A stretch of DNA of 64,000 nt from CAVTGO01 sp963734275 (GTDB taxonomy: Bacteria > Actinomycetota > UBA4738 > HRBIN12): NCBI GenBank assembly GCA_963734275.1, contig CAVTGO010000006.1:62001-126000 (forward strand), in the 5' to 3' direction. Under the pieces are notes generated by a model. It saw nothing but the letters and a program-made list of their open reading frames with translations. It had not been told where the DNA came from and searched no databases. Positions within the stretch are counted from its first letter, which is position 1. Each line of letters begins with the position of its first letter. This document shows, piece by piece, positions 50,726 to 58,885 of the stretch. The translations under genes and the position numbers were made by a program.

Positions 50726-52381
50726 ATGACCTCCTCCGACGACGCCGCGACGTCCCTCGCCGACCGCTACTGGGAGGGGATGCTCGAGCTCGAGCCGATC
50801 CTCGCGACGATCGTCGGCGACGAGCGCTACGACGACCGGCTGCCGGACATCGGCGAGTCGGGCCGGGCCGCCCGGGACGCCTTCCACCGCGGCGCGTTGT
50901 CCGAGCTCGAGGGCCTGGACCGGGACCTCGAGGACGAAGGGCTGCGGACCACGATCGACGTGCTCGAGGCCATCGCGACGCGTGAGATCGCTTCGCTCGA
51001 CCACCGGCTCGACCGCCTCCAGGTCGTGAGCCACCTGTGGGGTCCGGGCGGCCTGCTCGGGGAGCTGGCGTCGATGCAGCGCGCCGACACGCCCGAGCGC
51101 GTCGACCGCTACATCGGGCGCCTCGTGTCCACCCCCGGGTACTACCGGGACGCGGCCGAGACCGCGCGCGACGGCGTCGCGGCCGGGGTCACCGCGCCTC
51201 GGATCGTGGTCGAGCGCGCCGTCGCCCAGGTCGAGCGCCTGATCGCGACGCCGATCGAGTCCTCACCTGCGCTCGTGCCCGTCCGGCCCGACGACGCCGA
51301 GGGTCGGGAGCGGGTGGCCGGCGCGATGCGTGACCACGTGGTCCCGGCGCTGTCCGGCTACCTCGACGCGCTGCGCGCGTACCTGCCCTCGGCGACCGAG
51401 ACGATCGGCCTGTCGGCGCTGCCGAACGGCGAGGCGATGTACGCGGCGCAGATCCTGTCGTGGACCTCGCTGGCGCAGGAGGCGGACGTGGTGCACGACC
51501 TCGGCGTGACCGACCTCGCGAAGATCCAGGACGAGCGGCAGGAGTGCGCCATCCGGCTCGGGGCGGCCGACCCGGCGGGCGCGCTGGCCGTGCTCGACGA
51601 CCGGGACGGGAACCGGTTCGCATCCAAGGAGGAGCTCGTGCGGACGGCCCTCGAGCAGGTGGCCAGGGGCTGGGACGCGGCGCCCGGCTGGTTCGGCGTC
51701 ATGCCTTCGGACAACTGCGACGTCAAGCCGGTCGAGGAGTTCCGCGAGGCCGATATGCCCTTCGCCTTCTATCAGCCGCCCACCGCGGACGGCTCGCGCC
51801 GCGGGATCTATTACGTGAACGGCGGCGACCTCGACGCCAAGCCCCGTCACCACCTCGCCACGACGACGTACCACGAGGCGAACCCGGGCCACCACTTCCA
51901 GATCGCTCTCGAGCAGGAGATGGGCGACCGCCCCGCGCTCCGGCGCTTCGGCGGGCTCCTCGCGGGCGCCTCGTTCGCCGAGGGCTGGGGCCTGTACAGC
52001 GAGCGCCTGGCCGACGAGATGGGGCTGTTCGAGGACGAGGGTGAGCGCCTCGGCATGCTGGACATGCAGGGGATGCGGGCGGCGCGCCTGGTCGTCGACA
52101 CCGGGATCCACGCGTTCGGCTGGACGCGCGAGCGGGCGATCTCGCTCCTCGAGGAGGCTGGCGTCCCGCACGTGGACGCGGTGATCGAGGCCGACCGATA
52201 CATCACGATCCCGGGCCAGGCGCTCACGTACAAGACGGGACAGTTCGAGATCGAGCGTCAGCGGGCGCACGCCGCGGCTCGAGACGGGGCGTCGTTCTCG
52301 CTCTCCGACTTCCACGACCGCTTGCTCTCGCTCGGCTCGCTCCCGCTCTCGGCGCTGCAGCGCGAGCTCGGACGCACCTAG
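50726..52381 (+). CDS. DUF885 family putative zinc carboxypeptidase
   Basis: 551 residues from ATG 50726; an ATG at 50693 is an alternative. The family motif HEANPGHHFQ with later EGWGLYSERLADEMGLF places two His and Glu for a thermolysin-like zinc site, as in DUF885 proteins. The N-terminal half is helical. Peptide or dipeptide hydrolysis is the usual assignment. The stop codon TAG overlaps the reversed stop of the methyltransferase gene in the palindrome CTAG (52378-52381). Confidence 0.88.
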   Translation: MTSSDDAATSLADRYWEGMLELEPILATIVGDERYDDRLPDIGESGRAARDAFHRGALSELEGLDRDLEDEGLRTTIDVLEAIATREIASLDHRLDRLQVVSHLWGPGGLLGELASMQRADTPERVDRYIGRLVSTPGYYRDAAETARDGVAAGVTAPRIVVERAVAQVERLIATPIESSPALVPVRPDDAEGRERVAGAMRDHVVPALSGYLDALRAYLPSATETIGLSALPNGEAMYAAQILSWTSLAQEADVVHDLGVTDLAKIQDERQECAIRLGAADPAGALAVLDDRDGNRFASKEELVRTALEQVARGWDAAPGWFGVMPSDNCDVKPVEEFREADMPFAFYQPPTADGSRRGIYYVNGGDLDAKPRHHLATTTYHEANPGHHFQIALEQEMGDRPALRRFGGLLAGASFAEGWGLYSERLADEMGLFEDEGERLGMLDMQGMRAARLVVDTGIHAFGWTRERAISLLEEAGVPHVDAVIEADRYITIPGQALTYKTGQFEIERQRAHAAARDGASFSLSDFHDRLLSLGSLPLSALQRELGRT

Positions 52382-53250
52382 GTCAGGCGTGGCCGCTCGG
52401 CACGGAGCAGCAGGTAGTCGAGGACGCCGTTCCGCCATAGCTGCTCGACCTGCGCGAGCATCGCGCGCGAGGCGAGCCGCATCGCCATCGGCGCCGCGCC
52501 GCCGGCTTCCAGGCGGCCCCGGACGAACCGCAGGGCGGGACCGATCACGCGCTCTCCCACGAGCCGGGTCCGCACGTTCACGAACCCAGCCTCACCGGCG
52601 AGCTCGGCGATCGCGTCCGCCGATATCGCGGCGCCCGAGCCCAGGCCCCACACCCGCAGCTGGGTGAGTCCCGCCACCAGCTCGACCGGCCCCCGGGGCA
52701 TGCGGCGCACCGGGACGTCGGACATCGTCAGGACCCCGCCGGGTCGCAGCGTTCGGAACGACTCGGCGAAGAACCGCGCGCGCGACGGGAAATGGAAGGC
52801 GGCCTCCACGCTGATCACGCCGTCGAGGCTCGCGTCGTGAAGCGGGATCCGGGTGGCGTCGCCGTTCACGGCGAGCGCGCCGGATTCGGCCAGGCGCCGC
52901 CGCCCGGCCACCAGCTGCGACCGCGTGATGTTCAGAGCGACGAGCCGGCGAGGCCCCGCCACGGCCGCGATCAGCGGGTCCTGCGCGCCGAGCCCGTTCC
53001 CGACGTCGAGGATCTCCCCCCCGCGGGGAAGATCGGCCGCCAGGGTGCTGACCAGGCGACGCACGGCGACGGGCGCCTCCGCCGGGTCGCTCCCGTCCCC
53101 CTCCCACAGCCCGAGGTTCAGCCACCCCTCGTCGAGCGCGAGGAAGAAGTCGGGTCCGATCGAGTCGTAGACGGCGGCGGCCGGATTGCGGCCGCGTCGA
53201 ACCAGCGTCAGGGCATGCCGGAGGTGTTCGGGCGTCCAGGTCGTGCTCAC
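52378..53250 (-). CDS. SAM-dependent methyltransferase
   Basis: 290 residues from GTG 53250. Class I methyltransferase features: motif I ILDVGNGLGAQDPLIA (GxGxG variant), VALNITRSQLVAGRRRLAESG, an acidic loop with VNGDATRIPLHDASLDGVISVEAAFHFP, and RTLRPGGVLTMSDVPVRR. The region around it resembles tocopherol/sterol-type methyltransferases. Substrate unknown. Confidence 0.9.
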   Translation of the reverse strand: MSTTWTPEHLRHALTLVRRGRNPAAAVYDSIGPDFFLALDEGWLNLGLWEGDGSDPAEAPVAVRRLVSTLAADLPRGGEILDVGNGLGAQDPLIAAVAGPRRLVALNITRSQLVAGRRRLAESGALAVNGDATRIPLHDASLDGVISVEAAFHFPSRARFFAESFRTLRPGGVLTMSDVPVRRMPRGPVELVAGLTQLRVWGLGSGAAISADAIAELAGEAGFVNVRTRLVGERVIGPALRFVRGRLEAGGAAPMAMRLASRAMLAQVEQLWRNGVLDYLLLRAERPRLT

Positions 53251-53275
53251 CCGACCACGGTACCCGGAGCCGAAG

Positions 53276-54016
53276 CTACGTCTTCGGGAACAGCGAGTAG
53301 GCGGCGCGCGGGACGCGCTCGAGGACCTCGCCGACGAGCCCAAGGACGTACTCGGGTTCACGATCCTCGAACGCCAGCGTGTCCACGTTCACGTGGCAGA
53401 GCAGCCAGCCGCCCGCGCACTCGATGCCCCATGCGTTCGAGCGCCCCATCAGCCAGTCCATGAGCCGTTGGTCCACGAACGCGGTCGCCATGTACGGGTC
53501 GCGCGCGTAGACCGCGAAGCGTCGGTTGAAGCCGCCGAGCTCCAGCTCGACCCGGGACACGTTCGCCCGCTTCAGCGTGTCCGTGTCCAGCTCGAGCCCG
53601 CCCACCGAGAGCGGGGGCCAGTCGGCGTCCACCGCGACCATCGCGCATGTGAACTCCTGCGAGTCCTCCCCGCCGTGGAGGAACCGGTAAACGCGCACGT
53701 GGCGCCCCTGCCACTCGCCGTGCAGGACGTCGCGGATCCGCGGACCGTGCGGACGCGAGAACAGCGGCATCGGGACGGTCTTCACCGTGTCGAACGGGTC
53801 CTTCCGCGCATACGTGAGCCCGACGCGCCTGGCGCGCTCCGCCCACTGCCGCTGCGCGTGGCGGCGCAGCGGCACCCATGCGATCGCCAGCGGGACGACC
53901 AGCAGGACCGCTGCGACCGGCGGCTCGGGATCGAGGATCGCGACCGCGACCGCACCGGCGAGCGGCAGCAAGATCCACGGCGTGCCGACCCACTTCTTCA
54001 CGTCGAACGAGGCCAC
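53276..54016 (-). CDS. Membrane-anchored protein of unknown function
   Basis: 246 residues from GTG 54016. Two membrane segments lie near the start (GTPWILLPLAGAVAVAIL and PPVAAVLLVVPLAIAWVP), followed by a soluble domain resembling DUF3137-type proteins (RRVGLTYARKDPF, VRVYRFLHGGEDSQEFTCAMVAVDADWPPLSVG, RFAVYARDPYMATAFVDQRLMDWL). Function unknown. It is separated from the methyltransferase start by 25 nt. Confidence 0.75.
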   Translation of the reverse strand: MASFDVKKWVGTPWILLPLAGAVAVAILDPEPPVAAVLLVVPLAIAWVPLRRHAQRQWAERARRVGLTYARKDPFDTVKTVPMPLFSRPHGPRIRDVLHGEWQGRHVRVYRFLHGGEDSQEFTCAMVAVDADWPPLSVGGLELDTDTLKRANVSRVELELGGFNRRFAVYARDPYMATAFVDQRLMDWLMGRSNAWGIECAGGWLLCHVNVDTLAFEDREPEYVLGLVGEVLERVPRAAYSLFPKT

Positions 54017-54140
54017 GCCGTCACTCCCCCGCGAGCCGTCGGAGGTGCATCGTGCCTCATCTCGGCCCGGCCCGCCTCGCCCGGAGACGTCGCGCGGTAC
54101 GCTCCCTCCTCCCCGCCCGCCGACGAGGAGGAGGAGCATC

Positions 54141-55502
54141 GTGGAGAGCACCGTCGACCGTACGCGCCTGGCCGAGCTCATGGCACGCGAGCTCGCTCGC
54201 TTCGACGCCGAGCACCCGAGGAGCCACGACCTGTTCGAACGGAGCAAGGCGAACCTGCTCGCCGGCGTGCCGATGCCGTGGATGACCGAATGGGCCGGCT
54301 CGTTCCCGGTGTTCGTCGCCGAGGCCCAAGGGGCGCACTTCAGAGACGTCGACGGGCGCGAGTACGTGGACCTGTGCCTGGGCGACACCGGGGGGATGAC
54401 GGGTCACGCGCCGAAGGAGGCGGTGGCCGCGATCGCCGAGCAGGCCGCGAAGGGCATCACGCTGATGCTCCCCACCGAGGATTCGATCTGGGTGGGCGCC
54501 GAGATGGAGCGGCGGTTCGGGCTCCCTTACTGGCAGTTCTGCCTGACGGCGACCGATGCGAACCGCTTCACGATCCGTCTCGCGCGCGCGATCACCGAGC
54601 GCCCGAAGATCCTCGTCTACAACTGGTGCTACCACGGCTCGGTGGACGAGACGATCGCCACGCTCGACGAGCAGGGCGCGACCGGCCCGAGACCCGGCAA
54701 CGTCGGGCCCGCCGTGAACCCGGCCGAGACCACGCGCGTGGTCGAGTTCAACGACCTCGACGCGCTCGAGGCTGCGCTCGCGCACGGGGACGTCGCGTGC
54801 GTCCTGGCCGAGCCGGCCCTCACGAACATCGGCATCGTGCACCCCGACCCCGGCTACCACGAGGCGCTCCGCGAGATGACGCGGAACCACGGGACCTACC
54901 TCGTGATCGACGAGACCCACACCATCTGCGCCGGACCCGGCGGGGCCACGAAGGCGTGGGGGCTGGAGCCCGACTTCCTCACGATCGGCAAGCCGCTCGC
55001 GAGCGGCGTCCCGGCCGCCACCTATGGCATGAGCGCCGAGGTCGCCGAACGCTGCCAGGCCTACATGGAGACGGTTCCCGCGACCGACGTTGGCGGCGTC
55101 GGTGGGACGCTGAGCGGCAACGCGCTGTCGCTCGCGGTGATGCGCGCGACCCTCGAGCACGTCCTCACCGACGAGGCGTTCGAGCGGATGATCGCGCTCG
55201 GCGAGCGATGGGCCGACGGCGTGAAGACCTCGATCGATGCGCACGGCCTCCCGTGGGAGGTCCAGCGCCTCGGATGCCGCGCCGAGTACTGGTTCACCTC
55301 GACGCCGCCGCGCAACGGCGGGGAGGCCGCTGCCGCGGACGACCACGAGCTCGCCCGGTACACGCACCTGTACGCGCTGAACCGCGGGGTCTTGCTCACG
55401 CCGTTCCACAACATGGCGCTGATGTCGCCCCCCACCACGGAGGAGGACGTGGACGCGCACTCGGCCGTGTTCGACGAGATGGCCACCGAACTCGTGGCGT
55501 GA
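54141..55502 (+). CDS. Class-III aminotransferase (glutamate-1-semialdehyde aminomutase-like)
   Basis: 453 residues from GTG 54141 with GAGGAGGAGGAG just upstream. PLP lysine in LTIGKPLASGVPA, cofactor Asp in VIDETHTICAGPGG, and the N-terminal GAHFRDVDGREYVDLCLGDTGGMTGHAPKEAV are diagnostic. Substitutions around the active site and partnership with a VOC protein suggest a transaminase rather than the heme-pathway HemL. Its stop shares one base with the next start (TGATG). Confidence 0.92.
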   Translation: MESTVDRTRLAELMARELARFDAEHPRSHDLFERSKANLLAGVPMPWMTEWAGSFPVFVAEAQGAHFRDVDGREYVDLCLGDTGGMTGHAPKEAVAAIAEQAAKGITLMLPTEDSIWVGAEMERRFGLPYWQFCLTATDANRFTIRLARAITERPKILVYNWCYHGSVDETIATLDEQGATGPRPGNVGPAVNPAETTRVVEFNDLDALEAALAHGDVACVLAEPALTNIGIVHPDPGYHEALREMTRNHGTYLVIDETHTICAGPGGATKAWGLEPDFLTIGKPLASGVPAATYGMSAEVAERCQAYMETVPATDVGGVGGTLSGNALSLAVMRATLEHVLTDEAFERMIALGERWADGVKTSIDAHGLPWEVQRLGCRAEYWFTSTPPRNGGEAAAADDHELARYTHLYALNRGVLLTPFHNMALMSPPTTEEDVDAHSAVFDEMATELVA

Positions 55503-55858
55503 TGCGTCCCGCGATCTCGCACGTGATGATCGACTCCCGCGACCCGGGGGCGCTCGCGCCGTTCTGGTGCGAGCTGCTCGAGACCGAGGTCGAAAGCACG
55601 CTCGACGGAGGACGGTTCGTGTTCCTCGCCGCCCCGAGTGGCGGTCCGGCGATCGGGATCCAGCGCGTGCCCGAACCCAAGACGACGAAGAACCGGGTCC
55701 ACGTGGACGTCGAGGTGGACGACCTCGCCGAAACGACCCGATGGGTGCGCTCGCACGGCGGTGCTCGCCTCGCCGAACACAAGGCGGCCGGGATCCGCTG
55801 GCGCATCATGGCCGACCCGGACGGCAACGAGTTCTGTCTCGTGCCCCGCGCCGGCTGA
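55502..55858 (+). CDS. VOC/glyoxalase-family protein
   Basis: 118 residues, one beta-alpha-beta-beta-beta pair typical of glyoxalase/bleomycin-resistance proteins: ISHVMIDSRDPGALAPFWCELLETEVES, RFVFLAAPSGGPAIGIQRVP, NRVHVDVEVDDLAETTRWVRSHGGARL and IMADPDGNEFCLVPRAG. Metal His/Glu residues are in place. Coupled to the aminotransferase by a one-base overlap. Confidence 0.9.
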   Translation: MRPAISHVMIDSRDPGALAPFWCELLETEVESTLDGGRFVFLAAPSGGPAIGIQRVPEPKTTKNRVHVDVEVDDLAETTRWVRSHGGARLAEHKAAGIRWRIMADPDGNEFCLVPRAG

Positions 55859-55879
55859 ACCGACAGCGTGGCGTTCGGG

Positions 55880-57040
55880 TCAGGCCCGGCGGATCACCTG
55901 CCGGAGCTTCACGCGGCCCGGCCGCAGCAGCGCGCGGGAGTAGATCCTCGTCGCGAGCGGGATCAGCGCGGCGATCGACGCGATCGAGAACGCGACGGAC
56001 AGCACGATCTGGAGAGCGCTGGCCTCGCCCAGCACGACCCGGGTCGGCATGACGAGGGGTGCGGAGAACGGCAGGAGCGAGGCGACGGCCGCGAGCGTCG
56101 AGGACGGGTCCCGCGTCGCGCCGATACCGATGAAGAACGAGACCACGATCAGGATCGTGAGCGGTGTCATCGTGGTCTGCAGGTCCTCCTGGCGCGTGAC
56201 GATCGAGCCAGCCACGGCGAACAGTCCCGCGTAGAAGAAGAACCCCAGCACGAACCAGAACAGCACGAGCCCGACCGTCGCCATCGCGCCCGTCGGGAAC
56301 TCGAGCGATCCGACCGCGATGGACGTCCCGAGTCCGACCACCGCGATCACGAGCAGCTGCGCGAGCCCCAGGAACCCGATCCCGAAGATCTTGCCGCGCA
56401 GCAGCTCCGACGGACGGATCGTCGCCAGCAGCACCTCGATCACGCGGGACGACTTCTCCTCCACGACCCCCGAGGCGACCCAGTAGCCGTAGGCGAATAG
56501 CTGCCCGTACAGGGCGAGCACGCCCACGAACGCAACCGCCGCGTTCTCGCGGCCGCGGGCGTCGATCGGCTCCAGCGCGTCCACGGTCAACTGCGGTTGC
56601 GAGAGGGCGGCGTCCACCTGCTGCTCGGTCAGCCCCACCTCCTGGAGCGCCTGTCGCGCACGCTCGCGGATCGATACCGACTGGATCAGCCCGACGAGCT
56701 GCGCGGGCGGCTCGGCGCGGACCAGGACCGACCCGGCATGGATCAGCGCGGCGTCCGCGACGCCGTCCCGGACGGCCTGCTCGGCGGCGGCGACGTCCGG
56801 CAGCGTCAGCACGCGCACCTCCACGCCGAGCGCCGTGGCGGCGCTCGCGACCTCTCGGCCGACCCCGCTCGAGTCCTCGCCGACGACCGCCAGGTCGAAG
56901 CTCCTGGCCCGGCTCAGCAGCGACGTCACCACGATGAACCCCACGAGGATCACGAGCGTGATCGCCGTCGAGATGACGAATCCGCGATCGCGTGCGCGCT
57001 CGACGAACTCGCGCCTCGCCACGATCCGCCACGCGCTCAC
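55880..57040 (-). CDS. ABC-2 type exporter permease (NatB-like)
   Basis: 386 residues from GTG 57040, which overlaps the ATPase stop by 4 nt. A first membrane segment (STAITLVILVGFIVVTSLL) is followed by an extracytoplasmic loop of about 150 residues and five more segments; motifs EEKSSRVIEVLLATIRPSELLRGKIFGIG are typical of NatB/ABC-2 permeases. With the ATPase it should export sodium, a drug or lipid. Regulation not evident. Confidence 0.9.
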   Translation of the reverse strand: MSAWRIVARREFVERARDRGFVISTAITLVILVGFIVVTSLLSRARSFDLAVVGEDSSGVGREVASAATALGVEVRVLTLPDVAAAEQAVRDGVADAALIHAGSVLVRAEPPAQLVGLIQSVSIRERARQALQEVGLTEQQVDAALSQPQLTVDALEPIDARGRENAAVAFVGVLALYGQLFAYGYWVASGVVEEKSSRVIEVLLATIRPSELLRGKIFGIGFLGLAQLLVIAVVGLGTSIAVGSLEFPTGAMATVGLVLFWFVLGFFFYAGLFAVAGSIVTRQEDLQTTMTPLTILIVVSFFIGIGATRDPSSTLAAVASLLPFSAPLVMPTRVVLGEASALQIVLSVAFSIASIAALIPLATRIYSRALLRPGRVKLRQVIRRA

Positions 57041-57945
57041 GTCTCGCCACCGTCGGGTTGCCCGACCGCGCGACGGAAGATCTCGGACAGGCTCGGCTGG
57101 ACGATGCTGAAATGACGCACCTGCCCGGCCGCCCGCGCGGCGTCCAGCACCTCGGCCTCGACCGCGCCCTCGTCGAGCTCGAGGATCGCGCCGTCGGACA
57201 GCCGGTCGATCACGTTGGCGCGCGGCACCCGGTCGAGCCAACCGGGAGCGGCGGCCGCGACCTCGACGCGAACCAGCCGGCGCGCGTCCGTGGACCGCAG
57301 GTCGGCGATCCGCCCCCGGGCGACGACGCGCCCCCGGTGGATCATCACCACGGACTCGCAGAGCCGCTCGACCAGCTCGAGCTGGTGACTCGAGAAGACC
57401 ACCGGGACCCCCGCCATCGCCTGATCCCGCAGCACGCCCGACAGGACGTCGACCCCGACGGGGTCCAGGCCCGAGAAGGGCTCGTCGAGCACGAGGACCT
57501 CGGGACGGTGGACCATCGAGGCCGCGAGCTGCACGCGCTGCTGGTTGCCGAGCGAGAGGGACTCGGCCCGGTCGGTCGCCCGGTCGGCGACGCCGAGCAC
57601 CTCGACCATCCGCATCGCCCGGGTCGTCGCGTCCTCGCGCTCGAGCCCGTGGAGCCGCGCGAGGTACACGAGCTGGTCGAGCACCCGCATCTTCGGGTAC
57701 AGGCCGCGCTCCTCGGGCATGTACCCGAACCGCCGGCGGACCTCCGCGTCGACCGGGCGGTCCTGCCACCTGACCTCGCCCGCGTCGGCGGCGAGCAGAC
57801 CGAGGACGATGCGCATCGCGGTCGTCTTGCCGGCGCCGTTCGGTCCGACGAACCCCACGATCTCGCCGCCGGCGACCGAGAACGAGACATCGTCCAGCGC
57901 GACGACGTCGCCGAACCGCCGGGACAGGCCGAGGAGCTCGAGCAC
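57037..57945 (-). CDS. ABC exporter ATP-binding protein (NatA-like)
   Basis: 302 residues from GTG 57945. Walker A GPNGAGKTT, signature LSLGNQQRVQLAAS, Walker B VLVLDEPFSGLDP, H-loop VVFSSHQLELVERL, and a DUF4162-like C-terminus (VRVEVAAAAPGWL). The signature sequence LSLGN instead of LSGGQ is common in this subfamily. It powers the ABC-2 permease at 55880-57040. Confidence 0.92.
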   Translation of the reverse strand: MLELLGLSRRFGDVVALDDVSFSVAGGEIVGFVGPNGAGKTTAMRIVLGLLAADAGEVRWQDRPVDAEVRRRFGYMPEERGLYPKMRVLDQLVYLARLHGLEREDATTRAMRMVEVLGVADRATDRAESLSLGNQQRVQLAASMVHRPEVLVLDEPFSGLDPVGVDVLSGVLRDQAMAGVPVVFSSHQLELVERLCESVVMIHRGRVVARGRIADLRSTDARRLVRVEVAAAAPGWLDRVPRANVIDRLSDGAILELDEGAVEAEVLDAARAAGQVRHFSIVQPSLSEIFRRAVGQPDGGET

Positions 57946-57949
57946 CCCC

Positions 57950-58885
57950 CTACGCCTCGGCGTCGATCCTCAGCACCGCCTTGCCGCGCACGCGGCGCTC
58001 CATCAGGGCGTCGATCGCACTCGCCGCGTCGGTCCACGGGACGACCATGTCGACGTCGGCACGCAGACGGCCCTCAGAGGCGAGCGCGGCCAGAGCGGCC
58101 AGCCTCGATGATCCGATGCGACCCCGGAGCAGCTCGTGCGTCACGAAGTACCCGAGCATCGTCGGCGATCCGCTGCGGTAGAAGGTTCGCGGGTCGAACG
58201 TGCTCGGGTCCCCCGAGGAGTTGCCGTAAGTCACCAGGACCCCGTCGTGGGCAAGGCGCGACACCGCCGCGGCGAGCGACGACCCTCCCACCGACTCCAC
58301 GATCAGCTCGAAGGGCTCGCCCTCGGACGGCAGGCCGACGACGACCTCGGCGGCACCGAGCTCCTCCAGTCCGGACGCGCGCTCGGGCCGCCCGACGACG
58401 GCCGTCACGCGCGCGCCGGCCATGCTCGCGAGCTGCACGGCGAATCGGCCGACGCCGCCCGCCGCTCCCGTGATCGCGACGCGCTTGCCGAGCAGCGACC
58501 CGGGGACCGCGAGGATCCCTGCGGCGGTGAGCCCGGCGACCGGCAGCGTCGACGCGACCTCGAACGACAGCTCGGATGGCAGGACCGCGAGGTGATCGGT
58601 GCGCACCGCGACGCGCTCGGCCCACGCCCCGCCGTTCACCCAGCCGACGACGCGCTCCCCGATGGCCGGCCTCGAGCCTCCCGCGGCACTCGCCGCGACG
58701 ACTCCGGCGAGGTCCCAGCCCGGCCGCCACCCGTCCACCGCGCTCCGCAGCGCCGTGCACTCGCCGCGGTTCAGCGACGAGGCGGCCACCGCGACGACGG
58801 CCTGGTTCGCCCTGGGCGACGGCTCGTCCACCTCGCGCAGCTCGATGGCGCCCGGAGCGTCCGGAGCCGCGACGAGGGCCCGCAT
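57950..58885 (-). CDS. Zinc-free medium-chain dehydrogenase (quinone oxidoreductase-like)
   Basis: 311 residues from ATG 58885, which shares one base with the upstream GH15 stop (TGATG). MDR features: VAASSLNRGECTALR, GWDLAGVVAASAAGG, GERVVGWVNGGAWAERVAV and the NADP-binding GAAGGVGRFAVQLASMAGARVTAVVG. No zinc cysteine cluster is present, so it is the quinone oxidoreductase/enoyl reductase branch. Confidence 0.9.
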   Translation of the reverse strand: MRALVAAPDAPGAIELREVDEPSPRANQAVVAVAASSLNRGECTALRSAVDGWRPGWDLAGVVAASAAGGSRPAIGERVVGWVNGGAWAERVAVRTDHLAVLPSELSFEVASTLPVAGLTAAGILAVPGSLLGKRVAITGAAGGVGRFAVQLASMAGARVTAVVGRPERASGLEELGAAEVVVGLPSEGEPFELIVESVGGSSLAAAVSRLAHDGVLVTYGNSSGDPSTFDPRTFYRSGSPTMLGYFVTHELLRGRIGSSRLAALAALASEGRLRADVDMVVPWTDAASAIDALMERRVRGKAVLRIDAEA

